Assembly (NCBI GenBank): GCA_019422105.1
Contig: JAHZDZ010000005.1
Span: forward strand, 153,107 to 217,106
Direction of reading: 5' to 3'
From: Bacillota bacterium
GTDB taxonomy: Bacteria > Bacillota > Clostridia > Lachnospirales > Anaerotignaceae
Length of the DNA stretch: 64,000 nt
Every line of letters starts with the position of its first letter. The first letter of the stretch is position 1. A model generated the notes under the pieces. It was not told the DNA's origin, ran no database searches, and was given only the letters and a program-made list of their open reading frames with translations. Position numbers and translations under genes: made by a program. Shown here in pieces: positions 8,306 through 16,858 of this stretch.

Positions 8306-8853
8306 CAGCGGTAAAGTATGGACTCTTTTATACTGTCCGCTTTTTCCTCCCCATCCAGCCATTTTATAACAGCAAGGGAAAAGGCTATGGCTGTACCTGC
8401 CCCTCTGGAGGTAATAACATTTTTATCCTCCGCCACATCATCCTCCACAGCCTCAGCGCCTGAAAGCATCTGCTCAAATCCCGGATAGCAGGTTGCTTTC
8501 AGGCCCTTTAATATTCCAAGCCCGCCCAGAATACTGGGAGCGGCGCAGATAGCGCCTATCAGCCTGCCCTCCTCAAATTTTTCCTTCAGCAGTGCTGCCA
8601 GACCGCTGTGCTGTCCCAAATTTTTCGTTCCGGGCATACCCCCCGGCAGCAGCAGCCCATCCGCTTCCCTAAAATTCCAATCCTCAAACAAACCATCCGC
8701 TGTTATTGGGATACCGTGAGAGCCGGTTACCGTTCTATCCTTCGATATGGACACTGTCTTAATGTTAATCCCAGCCCTTCTCAGTAAATCCACAGCCGTA
8801 AGCCCCTCCACTTCTTCAAATCCATCTGCAAAAAAAATGAATACTTTTTTCAT
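8302..8853 (-). CDS. DJ-1/PfpI family protein
   Basis: A 183-aa member of the DJ-1/ThiJ/PfpI superfamily (class I glutamine amidotransferase-like fold). The protein starts KKVFIFFADGFEEVEGLT, with the conserved acidic residue in the first loop. The nucleophile elbow is IGAICAAPSILGG, with the catalytic Cys in place. The start was set at 8853, where the ATG follows GAGGAG; an upstream in-frame ATG would add six residues. The family includes chaperones, deglycase-like and 4-methyl-thiazole related enzymes, and the exact role is not deducible. The gene is monocistronic and convergent with the preceding gene. Confidence 0.85.
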   Translation of the reverse strand: MKKVFIFFADGFEEVEGLTAVDLLRRAGINIKTVSISKDRTVTGSHGIPITADGLFEDWNFREADGLLLPGGMPGTKNLGQHSGLAALLKEKFEEGRLIGAICAAPSILGGLGILKGLKATCYPGFEQMLSGAEAVEDDVAEDKNVITSRGAGTAIAFSLAVIKWLDGEEKADSIKESILYRC

Positions 8854-9066
8854 ATTTTCTCCTCCTCTCATCTGTCAGAACGTATCAATTATTGCTGTCT
8901 CTATTATAAAAAAATTTTTCCGTTTTTCCAATATATTGTTTCAAGCTTTGCTGTTATCGCTCCATTTTCACAATTATACTATTTTACCTTGAATTTACAA
9001 AAAAATACTTAATGAATCCGTTAAAATATACTATAATATAGTATTAGTATAAGGGAGGGATAAAAA

Positions 9067-9525
9067 TTGGAAATAGAAAGAAAGTTTTTGGGAAAAGATT
9101 TTCCTTTTGAGCTGGACGATTTTCCCTGTTTAAATATAACCCAGTCATATATCAGTACAAGCCCGACAATACGCCTTAGAAAAAGCAATGAGGACTTTAT
9201 ATTAACGGTGAAGGGCTCCGGTATCATCGCCAGAGAAGAATATGAACTGCCTATCACCGAAAAACAGTATAACAAGCTCTTGAAAAAGGTTGAAACCCCG
9301 TCCGTTATAAAAAAAAGATACCTTGTTCCGTTAAAAAAAGGTCTGACGGCAGAAATCGATATTTATGAAGGGCATCTGCAGGGACTGAAAACAATTGAGG
9401 TTGAATTTGAAAGCATGAAGGATGCAAAACGTTTTGTACCGCCGGCCTGGTTTGGGGAAGATGTCACATTAGACGGCAGATTTAAAAACACAAAGCTCGC
9501 AAGATTCGGTATTCCAAAAAAATAG
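9067..9525 (+). CDS. CYTH domain protein (triphosphate tunnel metalloenzyme-like)
   Basis: A 152-aa single-domain CYTH protein. The start is a TTG preceded by AAGGGAGGG, and the first residues EIERKFL form the ExExK signature of the CYTH family. Later acidic and basic strands (TIRLRKS, ILTVKG, EREEYELPI-like, TAEIDIYEG, EVEFES) line the tunnel in this family. Members hydrolyse inorganic triphosphate or, in class IV cyclases, make cAMP; the class cannot be told from sequence alone. It is followed by a strong terminator and lies just upstream of spo0A, where many Firmicutes carry spoIVB instead. Confidence 0.88.
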   Translation: MEIERKFLGKDFPFELDDFPCLNITQSYISTSPTIRLRKSNEDFILTVKGSGIIAREEYELPITEKQYNKLLKKVETPSVIKKRYLVPLKKGLTAEIDIYEGHLQGLKTIEVEFESMKDAKRFVPPAWFGEDVTLDGRFKNTKLARFGIPKK

Positions 9526-9541
9526 ACAATATAATTCCATA

Positions 9542-9598
9542 AAAGAAGGAACATTATCGGCCAGAAAAGATGGCTTGCAATGTTCCTTCTTTTTTTGT
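9542..9598 (+). terminator. Intrinsic terminator after the CYTH gene
   Basis: A long stem (AAGAAGGAACATT / AATGTTCCTTCTT) is followed by a run of T. It separates the CYTH gene from spo0A. An A-rich tract on the other flank may allow function in both directions. Confidence 0.9.
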
Positions 9599-9771
9599 CT
9601 AAAAACATGAATAATTTTTTCTCTCTTTTTAGCTCATAATTCGACTTTTAAATTTCCATTTATTCCTATAAATTACAAAATTTTACAATTATTTTGCAGA
9701 ATAAATAAACATAATTGGATTTATTGCGATTTAATGTAGCAATTAGTCACAATTTTCTCTGTCCTCAAATA

Positions 9772-9806
9772 TTGCAATATGGAAATTTTTATACTATAAT
9801 GAATCA
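9772..9806 (+). promoter_or_regulatory. Overlapping sigma-A and sigma-H type promoters of spo0A
   Basis: A sigma-A type promoter reads TTGCAA (9772-9777), 17 bp, TATAAT (9795-9800). Overlapping it is a match to the sigma-H consensus AGGAWWT-N11-RNNGAATWW: TGGAAAT (9780-9786), 11 bp, AATGAATCA (9798-9806), with one mismatch in each element. In Bacillus, spo0A has both a vegetative and a sigma-H promoter, so this fits. An AGTCGAA heptamer on the minus strand at 9640-9646 differs by one base from the 0A box. Confidence 0.6.
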
Positions 9807-9880
9807 AGTTAGTAAATATTTCCCATATTTAAAAATATGGATGCCCCATTTTTACTTAAAAAAAGACAATCGGAGGGATT

Positions 9881-10708
9881 ATGTTGAACCAGAACAAGAT
9901 AAAAATACTTTTAGCGGATGACAATAAAGATTTTTGTGACGTTGTTAGCGGATTTTTAAATAAACAGGAAGATATAGAAGTGAGTGCCGTGGCTTATGAC
10001 GGTATCGATGCATTTAATAAAATCAGGGATCTTCACCCGGACATTGCGATTATAGATGGAATTATGCCACGCCTTGACGGATTGGGCGTATTGGAAAAGT
10101 TGAACAAAGCGACAAATCTTTCCGCAAAACCAATTTGTATTATGCTTTCTGCTATGAGTCAGGAGAAAATTATACAAAGAGCTCTGGAACTCGGCGCAGA
10201 TTACTATATTGTAAAGCCCTTCGACATGGAGTCCCTTGCCAGTAGAATTCGACAGCTGAAACAGGAAAAGCTGACAAAGAACACTGCAGCCTCCACTCTG
10301 ACAAGCCAGCCTCTTGTTCCGCAACAGCAGGTACAAAATAACAGCCGCGCTGACTACGACCTTGAGACTAAAGTAACCAATATTCTTCATGAGATTGGTG
10401 TTCCCGCCCATATCAGAGGATACCACTATATGCGCGAGGCCATTATCATGTCCGTAAACGACATGGACGTCTTGAACTATATTACAAAAGAGCTTTATCC
10501 TTCTATCGCTAAAAAGTGCAACACCACTCCAAGCCGTGTGGAGCGTGCTATCCGCCATGCCATTGAAGTTGCTTGGAACCGCGGTAAAATTGATGCAATT
10601 GATTCCCTCTTTGGCTATACTATCAATAACCATAAGGGCAAACCGACCAATTCAGAATTCATCGCTTTGATCGCCGACAGATTGAGACTGGAGCAGAAAG
10701 CGAGCTAA
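9881..10708 (+). CDS. spo0A: Sporulation master regulator Spo0A
   Basis: A 275-aa response regulator. The receiver domain (about 6-125) has LLADDNKDF, phospho-acceptor Asp in AIIDGIMPRLDGLGVLEKL, MLSAMSQ and YIVKPFDME. After a variable linker (STLTSQPLVPQQQVQN) the C-terminal Spo0A DNA-binding domain begins at about residue 160. It contains IRGYHYMREAI and the recognition-helix region SRVERAIRHAIEVAWNRGKI, which is almost invariant in the family. Spo0A~P starts endospore formation and represses or activates early genes through 0A boxes. The SD GGAGGG lies only 3-4 nt before the ATG at 9881; the TTG at 9884 would have better spacing, so the true start could be one codon later. A terminator follows. 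Confidence 0.98.
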   Translation: MLNQNKIKILLADDNKDFCDVVSGFLNKQEDIEVSAVAYDGIDAFNKIRDLHPDIAIIDGIMPRLDGLGVLEKLNKATNLSAKPICIMLSAMSQEKIIQRALELGADYYIVKPFDMESLASRIRQLKQEKLTKNTAASTLTSQPLVPQQQVQNNSRADYDLETKVTNILHEIGVPAHIRGYHYMREAIIMSVNDMDVLNYITKELYPSIAKKCNTTPSRVERAIRHAIEVAWNRGKIDAIDSLFGYTINNHKGKPTNSEFIALIADRLRLEQKAS

Positions 10709-10751
10709 AGTCCGCAACCCTTTCAGCAGCAGTAAACAAACAGTTAAGCCC

Positions 10752-10805
10752 TAACCTTCCGCTTGGCAGCATGAGTAACCGCCTGCCCGCCGGAGGGTTA
10801 TTTTT
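10752..10805 (+). terminator. Intrinsic terminator of spo0A
   Basis: TAACCTTCCG pairs with CGGAGGGTTA (one mismatch or G-T pair) and is followed by TTTTT. It lies 44 bp after the spo0A stop. The remaining gap to 11083 holds only the promoter of the next gene. Confidence 0.75.
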
Positions 10806-11024
10806 ATGCTGACTGATAACTTCCTCTTTTCTCTGTATTTTGCATCAAAAGAGCCCTTCCAAATATCCTTGGCCCCTTTGATTTGATACAAATCACGGCT
10901 GAAACGTATAGGACAAACTATAATCCACCGGCTGCCGTTTTATGAAGTCACTGCGCAGTAAAACAGAATATCCGCCAAAAACCTCTGCAAGGCGCCAAAC
11001 TTGTATATAATCTGTACACAACTA

Positions 11025-11053
11025 TTGACTTGCCACAGACCTCCGTATAAAAT
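11025..11053 (+). promoter_or_regulatory. Candidate sigma-A promoter of the small membrane protein gene
   Basis: TTGACT (11025-11030) is followed after 17 bp by TAAAAT (11048-11053). A perfect TATAAT at 11053-11058 also exists, but at an unfavourable 22-bp spacing. The gene starts 31 bp downstream of the -10 element. Confidence 0.5.
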
Positions 11054-11083
11054 ATAATTATCTAAAATTATCAGGAGGTTAAA

Positions 11084-11488
11084 ATGGACAGTCTAAAGCT
11101 TAAAGAAAAGGCCAGCAATATGATGAACCGATTTATCCAGATTTTCGAAATTCTTGTCTCAGTCATAATCGCTGCCGTTATTATGTTTATGATCTACAAT
11201 CTGGTTGCCAGTGTCATCAGCGCAAATGTGTTTTCTATGACAACTTCCGATTTTTCCGCCTTTCTTTCGTCAGCACTGTCACTTGTTGTCGGCCTTGAGT
11301 TTGTAAAGCTTCTCTGTCAGAATACCCCTGAAAATCTTATTGAAGTATTAATGCTGGCTATTGCACGCCAGATGATAGTGGAACACCTTGACACACTGCA
11401 AATGTTATTGGGCATCGTTTCCATTGTAGGTCTTCTCGCAGCAAAAAAATATCTAATCGGTGCGGCAGCAAAAAAGGATACAAACTAG
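11084..11488 (+). CDS. Small integral membrane protein, PsiE-like
   Basis: A 134-aa protein with four likely transmembrane helices, at about residues 19-44, 55-75, 85-100 and 105-125. The segment LEFVKLLCQNTPENLIEVLMLAIARQMIVEH resembles the phosphate-starvation-inducible PsiE family in position and spacing; I quote only its character, with Glu and His inside the membrane region. The ATG has a strong AGGAGG site. It forms a single-gene unit, and its terminator stem overlaps the last codons. The role of PsiE-like proteins is unknown. Confidence 0.6.
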   Translation: MDSLKLKEKASNMMNRFIQIFEILVSVIIAAVIMFMIYNLVASVISANVFSMTTSDFSAFLSSALSLVVGLEFVKLLCQNTPENLIEVLMLAIARQMIVEHLDTLQMLLGIVSIVGLLAAKKYLIGAAAKKDTN

Positions 11489-11501
11489 GCCTATCCTTTT
11501 T
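11471..11501 (+). terminator. Terminator overlapping the 3' end of the PsiE-like gene
   Basis: AAAAAGGATA pairs perfectly with TATCCTTTTT. The left arm lies inside the last coding codons, and the T-run completes an intrinsic terminator. Confidence 0.75.
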
Positions 11502-11758
11502 CATGGCTTTTCCGTACATAGAAACTTCTCCATAGGTGCCCTGTAAAAGCTTTGTAAATCTTTTACTGACAAAGTCCATATGCTCTTCTAAAATTAGTAT
11601 TTAAATTTTAGCGGCAATTTCGCAATCAGCAAAAAGACGGCTTAAGGAAAACGCCGGGAATGTGCGCTTGATTATTTTGTTGAGCAAAAAAAGGCTTGAT
11701 TACGCAGACTTTCTTCATTGTTTTTTATGGCACGGCAGGCAGGTTGTCTTTCCCATAT

Positions 11759-11785
11759 AAAAAAAGCCCCTAAAGGGCTTTTTTG
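11759..11785. terminator. Bidirectional intrinsic terminator
   Basis: AAAAAGCCC - TAAA-type loop - GGGCTTTTTT gives a strong stem with A- and T-runs on both flanks. It lies between the PsiE-like gene and the convergent PAP2 gene. The rest of 11502-11894 shows no gene. Confidence 0.85.
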
Positions 11786-11894
11786 TTTGCTTTAAAGCAG
11801 CAAAACTCTCTTGATACTTAGTCAATAGTACATCCTTTCGGGGCCGACGGTCTAAATGCCCGCTTCCATCTTGAAGCAAACACATATTTTACTT

Positions 11895-12386
11895 CTACAG
11901 AACAAAAAAACCTATATAACCAAAAAATATGCTGATTCCCGCACCCGCAAGCACATCGCCCGGATAATGCAGTCCTGCCATCACTCGGCTCAGAGCAATA
12001 ACAAATGAAATAAAAAAGCAAACTATTCCCATAGCAGGCCATACCCAATAAAAGGCAAAGGATATAACAACAGCGCTGGCAGTATGCCTGCTTGGGAAGG
12101 ATTGTCCTGTGCTGTGTTTCATTTTCATTTCTATGTCATATCTCTCGAAGGGTCTGGGCCTGTCAATCACATTGCGAATCAAAGTCACAAAGAGCAGAGT
12201 GCTAAGCGGAACCAGAGAAAAACGAATAAGAAGTCCTCTGTCATTTACAAGAAAGTATAAAAGCCCTGCCACATAGAGTACAATCAATCCCTGGGGCAGC
12301 CTGGTCCCCCACAAAATAACCGCTCTATTGAGCCTGCGGTTTGATGCACACTTACGGTATAGATATAAAAAAAGCGCTCCGTCCAT
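11895..12386 (-). CDS. PAP2-family membrane phosphatase
   Basis: A 163-aa integral membrane protein of the type 2 phosphatidic acid phosphatase family, with several hydrophobic helices. The three signature motifs are visible: RNVIDRPRPF (K/R-x6-RP), PSRHTAS (PSGH type, with Arg in place of Gly) and SRVMAGLHYPGDVLAG (SR-x5-H-x3-D). Catalytic His and Asp are therefore conserved. Family members dephosphorylate undecaprenyl diphosphate, phosphatidylglycerol phosphate or phosphatidic acid. Substrate is not deducible, but BcrC/UppP-like recycling of the wall lipid carrier is a reasonable option. The ATG has a GAGGGG site. Confidence 0.88.
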   Translation of the reverse strand: MDGALFLYLYRKCASNRRLNRAVILWGTRLPQGLIVLYVAGLLYFLVNDRGLLIRFSLVPLSTLLFVTLIRNVIDRPRPFERYDIEMKMKHSTGQSFPSRHTASAVVISFAFYWVWPAMGIVCFFISFVIALSRVMAGLHYPGDVLAGAGISIFFGYIGFFVL

Positions 12387-12519
12387 TTATTTACCCCTCA
12401 AAATTTTGATACTTCATCTTATCACACACTTTTTTTGCTGTAAATAGCCTGTCGGCTGTAACAATTCCAAGCATAGAAGGATATATTTATATATAGAACC
12501 CTTTTTTGCGGAGGCCAAG

Positions 12520-13368
12520 ATGAACAATTACTCCTATCAATCTCTATGTATCCTGGGACAAAGTCCAATACAAAGGCAGAAAATAAAGCGCAGCCTCAAC
12601 AGTCTTTACAGTGTATTAAACAGCTATCAGCCGGAACCCGCTGTGAACGGCATGGAAGGCCTTTACACACTGCTGTCAGAAAAAATGATGACGTCTGTGC
12701 CCGATATTCTAAAAAATCAAATCTTTTCCGCCGCTTCACCCGACATCATTGTCGCTGTAAAGCCAAAAACCTTTTTATCAGACATAAAACTGGTACTGGA
12801 ACTGCTGGACTTGTCCCCCAATATCATTGTCTGCCTGTTTCAGAAAAAAGATGCAAAAAAACGGATAGACGCACAAAAACTGCAAACCCTTTTGGGAATA
12901 CAGGTCATACAGTACTCTAAAAATAATCTCCTTTACGCCGTACAAAAGCTGAAAAACGGCACTCTGGAAATAACACCCCTGTTTACCCGCTATGATAACG
13001 CCTTGGAAAAAACACTGGATAAACTCAGTACAAAAACGGCATACCTGATCCCCCATAACCGCTATCTCCTTTTTTCCATACTTGCAGAGTCCGGCTGGTT
13101 TTATACCTACGCCGCTTTCGCTTACAGTCTGGACAACTACGAGTTGATTGAGCTTCACCACTACGGAAAGAATGCGTTGACGGAAAGCGGCAGCACTATA
13201 GCGGAATTGAGCTGTGTCAGAGAAACCTTCTTACAGCGGAGAATATTAGAATTGTATGACAGCGTCATCCTTTTTTCAAATGTGGATTACCATGTATTTT
13301 CCCTTATCTTTTTATTTCTGGGCGCCTTTTTGCTGAGCTTTCTGCTGACATATACTTTTTTCATATGA
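12520..13368 (+). CDS. Degenerate FeoB cytosolic-half homologue (pseudo-GTPase) ending in one membrane helix
   Basis: A 282-aa protein with a good GGAGG site. The middle part aligns with the G domain of the ferrous iron transporter FeoB: DIIVAVKPKTFLSDIKLVLELL, then KRIDAQKLQTLLGIQVI, which matches the FeoB pattern of a helix followed by IDxxxLxxxLGxPVI. The later segment (DNALEKTLDKL, IAELSCVRETFLQRRI, LYDSVILF) follows the FeoB order up to the first transmembrane segment, and the protein ends with one hydrophobic helix (FSLIFLFLGAFLLSFLLTYTF). The P-loop is lost (LGQSPIQRQKIK instead of GxxxxGKT) and NxxD is replaced (LFQKKD). It therefore should not bind GTP normally and cannot be a transporter. 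Regulator or decayed FeoB are both possible. Confidence 0.6.
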   Translation: MNNYSYQSLCILGQSPIQRQKIKRSLNSLYSVLNSYQPEPAVNGMEGLYTLLSEKMMTSVPDILKNQIFSAASPDIIVAVKPKTFLSDIKLVLELLDLSPNIIVCLFQKKDAKKRIDAQKLQTLLGIQVIQYSKNNLLYAVQKLKNGTLEITPLFTRYDNALEKTLDKLSTKTAYLIPHNRYLLFSILAESGWFYTYAAFAYSLDNYELIELHHYGKNALTESGSTIAELSCVRETFLQRRILELYDSVILFSNVDYHVFSLIFLFLGAFLLSFLLTYTFFI

Positions 13369-13640
13369 TTGCGATTTAAAATCCGCACCCTAAAACGGCT
13401 AAACTTTTGTATTTACTGCCACAGTATCTTAAAGCAGCCCCAAACGTTGTGTATCACAGGGAAGGAAAATATAATACTCCCAAAAATCAAATTCTTAAGA
13501 GCTTCATTTCCAAAACCCTGCTTTAGTTACACCTTGCCCCTATCGTAAGTGCGCCTTGACACGACTTTTCCGAAAAGCTTCCGCTCATTTTTTTCAAAAC
13601 AAGCGGAATTGGGAACCCCCTTTGCGTAAATCAAAACATA

Positions 13641-13686
13641 AAAATGACACTCTTTCCGGTTGCATAAACCCTTAGAGTGTCATTTT
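13641..13686. terminator. Bidirectional intrinsic terminator
   Basis: AAAATGACACTCT pairs with AGAGTGTCATTTT, a perfect 13-bp inverted repeat. It separates the FeoB-like gene from the convergent gpsA. The remainder of the 500-bp gap (13369-13871) contains further short hairpin-like sequence but no gene. Confidence 0.8.
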
Positions 13687-13871
13687 ACTGCTTTCCAAGT
13701 ATCTTGTTTTATCAAAATGCTATCTCAGAAAACCCTGTTTTGGGCACTGGGCATTCTGCTTCAATAAAAAATTCATCAAAACCTTGTTTTTGCTGCAACA
13801 TCTCAACGGCGGTCGAACCTGTCAAAAAGCTTGCGGATGACCCGCGCAGTTTTGATCTTATTGGCTCGCCT

Positions 13872-14864
13872 TTAAACCTCCGACGTCTTATCCCGCATCA
13901 TCAAATCAAGCACTGCCTTTCGTGCGTCCTTGCCCTCAAAAAGTACCTTGTTGATTTCACTGGTGATTGGCATATTTACGTTGTATTTCTGTGACAGATG
14001 GTATGCGGCCTGCGCCGTGTTGACGCCCTCCACCACCATATGAACCTCCTGCAATGTCTCATCAAGCGTTTTTCCCTGTCCCAGGAGGATACCGGCACGC
14101 CTGTTTCTGGAATGCATGCTGGTACAGGTAACTATCAAGTCACCAATACCGGAAAGACCGCCAAAGGTATCCGCCTTTGCGCCCATGGCTATACCCAAAC
14201 GGCTAATCTCGGCAATTCCCCTTGTCATAAGAGCAGCTTTCGTGTTATCACCGTAGGAAAGGCCGTCAGACATGCCCGCCGCCAGTGCAATAATATTCTT
14301 CAAGGCACCGCCCAGCTCCACACCTAAAACATCCGTATTCGTATAGAGTCTGAAATTGGGGTTCATGAACTCCTCCTGTATCATTTTCGCTGTGGCCTCA
14401 TCATGGGAAGCAACGACGCAGGCAGTTGGAATATCCCGTCCTACCTCCTCCGCATGGCTGGGCCCCGACAAAACACATACCTCACATTGAGGCACGCAGT
14501 CCTTGATAACCTCTGCCAGTGTCAGCAGAGAACCGTCTTCCAATCCCTTGGCCACATTGACAATTATCTGCTCCTTTTTAAAATAAGGCGCAAACTTTTC
14601 CATGTTGAGTCTGACAAATTTGGAGGGAATCGCTGCGATAATAATATCCGCCCCTTCAATGGATTTTTCAGGGGATGTCTCAATCTTTACAGATTCATTG
14701 ATTCTCACGCCGGGAAGAAATTCCCTGTGCTCGTGATCCTCCCTGATCCTCCGCGCTTCCTCCTCCTTCCAGGACCATATGGTCACATCATGACCATATT
14801 TGTCAAGCATAACCGCCAAAGCAGTTCCCCAGCTGCCCGATCCGATGACCGATATTTTTTTCAT
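13872..14864 (-). CDS. gpsA: Glycerol-3-phosphate dehydrogenase [NAD(P)+]
   Basis: A 330-aa cytosolic enzyme that reduces dihydroxyacetone phosphate to sn-glycerol 3-phosphate for phospholipid synthesis. The N-terminus ISVIGSGSWGTALAVMLDK is the dinucleotide-binding loop (GxGxxG). VLSGPSHAEEV and the catalytic Lys region GALKNIIALAAGMSDGL are family signatures, and RNRRAG, typical of the substrate-binding C-domain, is present. The start at 14864 follows GAGGAGG; a longer in-frame extension to 14912 lacks a site. It lies 13 bp after plsY, the next enzyme of the same pathway, in a der-plsY-gpsA operon. In many clostridia spoIVA follows, but here the operon ends. Confidence 0.97.
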   Translation of the reverse strand: MKKISVIGSGSWGTALAVMLDKYGHDVTIWSWKEEEARRIREDHEHREFLPGVRINESVKIETSPEKSIEGADIIIAAIPSKFVRLNMEKFAPYFKKEQIIVNVAKGLEDGSLLTLAEVIKDCVPQCEVCVLSGPSHAEEVGRDIPTACVVASHDEATAKMIQEEFMNPNFRLYTNTDVLGVELGGALKNIIALAAGMSDGLSYGDNTKAALMTRGIAEISRLGIAMGAKADTFGGLSGIGDLIVTCTSMHSRNRRAGILLGQGKTLDETLQEVHMVVEGVNTAQAAYHLSQKYNVNMPITSEINKVLFEGKDARKAVLDLMMRDKTSEV

Positions 14865-14877
14865 TCCATTGCCTCCT

Positions 14878-15510
14878 CTACTGTGCCTTTTTTGCACCCA
14901 ATTTATTTTCATTTCCCTCTATAAGGCGTTTGATATTTGCCTTATGCCTCCAAAGCGCCAGGACTGCCAGAACAAAGGCAACACCTGTAAACTCAAGGGG
15001 ATAGCCGAATATGTAAAGCGCCGCCGGTATAGCGGCGGAAAAAAGCATGGATCCTACAGATACATATTTCGTCAAAAGGCCAACTACGCCAAAGCCAAAG
15101 GCAAAAAGAGAGGGAAAACCAAAGCCGTATCCCAAACACAGCATCATGCCTATCATGGAGGCGATACCTTTCCCGCCTTTAAAGCTTAAATAAAAAGGAA
15201 AATCATGCCCCAGTACCGTACCCGCACAGCCGTATAGCCCGGCCAGGGTTACTGTGTAGCCCAGGTTATTTTGTACGGCCGTATCATGAAAAAGGAAGGA
15301 GCAGAGAAAATACGCAGCAACAGCCTTACATATATCACAGGTAAAGGTGATAAGTCCGGCCCTTTTGCCCAATACACGAAGGGCGTTGGTGCTGCCCAGA
15401 TTGCCGCTGCCGTGCTTTCTGATATCCACATGCATACACTTGCCTACCACATAGGCCGACTGTAAACATCCAATCAAATATCCAATCAGTACACAAACTA
15501 TTCGAAACAT
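14878..15510 (-). CDS. plsY: Glycerol-3-phosphate acyltransferase PlsY
   Basis: A 210-aa integral membrane acyltransferase. It transfers an acyl group from acyl phosphate to glycerol 3-phosphate to form lysophosphatidic acid. Signatures are visible: SAYVVGKCMHVDIRKHGSGNLGSTNALRVLG, in which GSGNxGxTN is the first conserved loop, then GHDFPFYLSFKGGKGIAS in the second, and several transmembrane helices between. The start at 15510 (MFRIVCVLIGYLIG) follows GAGGGAGAAGG. The open frame extends to 15591 into der, but that part is not membrane-like and lacks a binding site. It is co-transcribed with der and gpsA. Confidence 0.96.
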   Translation of the reverse strand: MFRIVCVLIGYLIGCLQSAYVVGKCMHVDIRKHGSGNLGSTNALRVLGKRAGLITFTCDICKAVAAYFLCSFLFHDTAVQNNLGYTVTLAGLYGCAGTVLGHDFPFYLSFKGGKGIASMIGMMLCLGYGFGFPSLFAFGFGVVGLLTKYVSVGSMLFSAAIPAALYIFGYPLEFTGVAFVLAVLALWRHKANIKRLIEGNENKLGAKKAQ

Positions 15511-15532
15511 ACTGCCTTCTCCCTCTTTTTCA

Positions 15533-16858
15533 TCAGTCCTTCTCGCCCTTTTGGCGTATAATAAAATGAATCGGCGTCCCGACAAAGCCAAAAGCCTGCC
15601 TCAGCTGGTTCTCAATATACCTTTTATAAGAAAAATGGAATAATTCTCTGTCGTTTACAAATATGACAAAGGTAGGCGGCTTCACGCTGACCTGGGTCAT
15701 ATAATATATTTTCAGCTGCTTTCCCTTATCCGCCGGAGGCTGCTGCATAGCGGTCGCCTCAATGAGCACGTCGTTTAGCAGTCCTGTGCTGATGCGGAGG
15801 GCATGGTTTTCATTGACCGTCCTTATCATCTCCAAAAGCCTAGTCACCCTCTGCCCTGTCTGAGCGGAGATAAATACCTTCGGCGCATAGGGCATATAGG
15901 CCAGCTCATTGCCGATGTCCTTTAAATATTGATTCATGGTCTTGTCATTTTTTTCAATGGAATCCCATTTATTTACTGCAACAATTGCCGCCTTGCCCCT
16001 TTCATGGGCAATGCCCGCAATTTTGGTATCCTGATCTGTAATTCCCTCGTTGGCGTCTATGACAAGCACCGCCACATCGCACCTCTCCACCGCCGTCACA
16101 GCGCGGATGATACTGAAGCGCTCAATTTCCTCCTTGATTTTGCTCTTTCGCCTCATCCCGGCTGTATCAATAAAAATATATTTCTGTCCATCTATTTCTA
16201 TAGGACTGTCTATGGCGTCCCTTGTGGTTCCCGGAATGTTGCTGACAATCAGCCTGTCCTCCCCCAGTATTTTATTGATGAGAGAGCTTTTGCCCACATT
16301 GGGCTTTCCAATGATGGCCACCTTAATGGCGTCCTCATCCTCCTCATTTTCGCTTCCCTCGGGAAAATGCTTCACGACCTCGTCCAGCATATCCCCAAGT
16401 CCAAGGGCCTGACCGGCTGAAACAGGCACAGGGTCCCCAATGGCAAGACTGTAGAACTCATAGACCTCCAGGGTATCCTTCTGCATGGTATCCACCTTGT
16501 TGACTGCCAGCACAATAGGCTTTTTTGTACGCCTCAGCATATTTGCAACCTGTATGTCAGCGTCCGTAACACCCTGCTTTACATCGCAGACGAACAAAAT
16601 AACATCCGCTGTCTCAATGGCAATTTCCGCCTGAGCCAGTATCTGCTTTAATATAATATCCTCCGCGTCCGGCTCCATGCCGCCCGTATCAATCAGCGTA
16701 AACTTGTGGTTCAGCCATTCCACGTCCGCGTAAATTCTATCTCTGGTCACACCGGGGGTATCCTGTACAATGGATATTCTCTCTCCGGCAAGTCTGTTAA
16801 ATAATGTGGATTTGCCCACGTTGGGCCTTCCAACAACTGCAACAATCGGCCTGCTCAT
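15533..16858 (-). CDS. der: Ribosome biogenesis GTPase Der (EngA)
   Basis: A 441-aa protein with two tandem GTPase domains and a C-terminal KH-like domain, needed for assembly of the 50S subunit. G1 motifs are GRPNVGKSTLFN (about residue 9) and GKPNVGKSSLIN (about 184). G3 motifs are DTGGM and DTAGM, and G4 motifs are NKVD and NKWD. The C-terminus shows TFVIFVNDRELFHFSYKRY. Length is normal for the family. It overlaps the upstream radical-SAM gene by 4 bp (ATGA), so translation is coupled, and it is followed by plsY and gpsA. Confidence 0.98.
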   Translation of the reverse strand: MSRPIVAVVGRPNVGKSTLFNRLAGERISIVQDTPGVTRDRIYADVEWLNHKFTLIDTGGMEPDAEDIILKQILAQAEIAIETADVILFVCDVKQGVTDADIQVANMLRRTKKPIVLAVNKVDTMQKDTLEVYEFYSLAIGDPVPVSAGQALGLGDMLDEVVKHFPEGSENEEDEDAIKVAIIGKPNVGKSSLINKILGEDRLIVSNIPGTTRDAIDSPIEIDGQKYIFIDTAGMRRKSKIKEEIERFSIIRAVTAVERCDVAVLVIDANEGITDQDTKIAGIAHERGKAAIVAVNKWDSIEKNDKTMNQYLKDIGNELAYMPYAPKVFISAQTGQRVTRLLEMIRTVNENHALRISTGLLNDVLIEATAMQQPPADKGKQLKIYYMTQVSVKPPTFVIFVNDRELFHFSYKRYIENQLRQAFGFVGTPIHFIIRQKGEKD

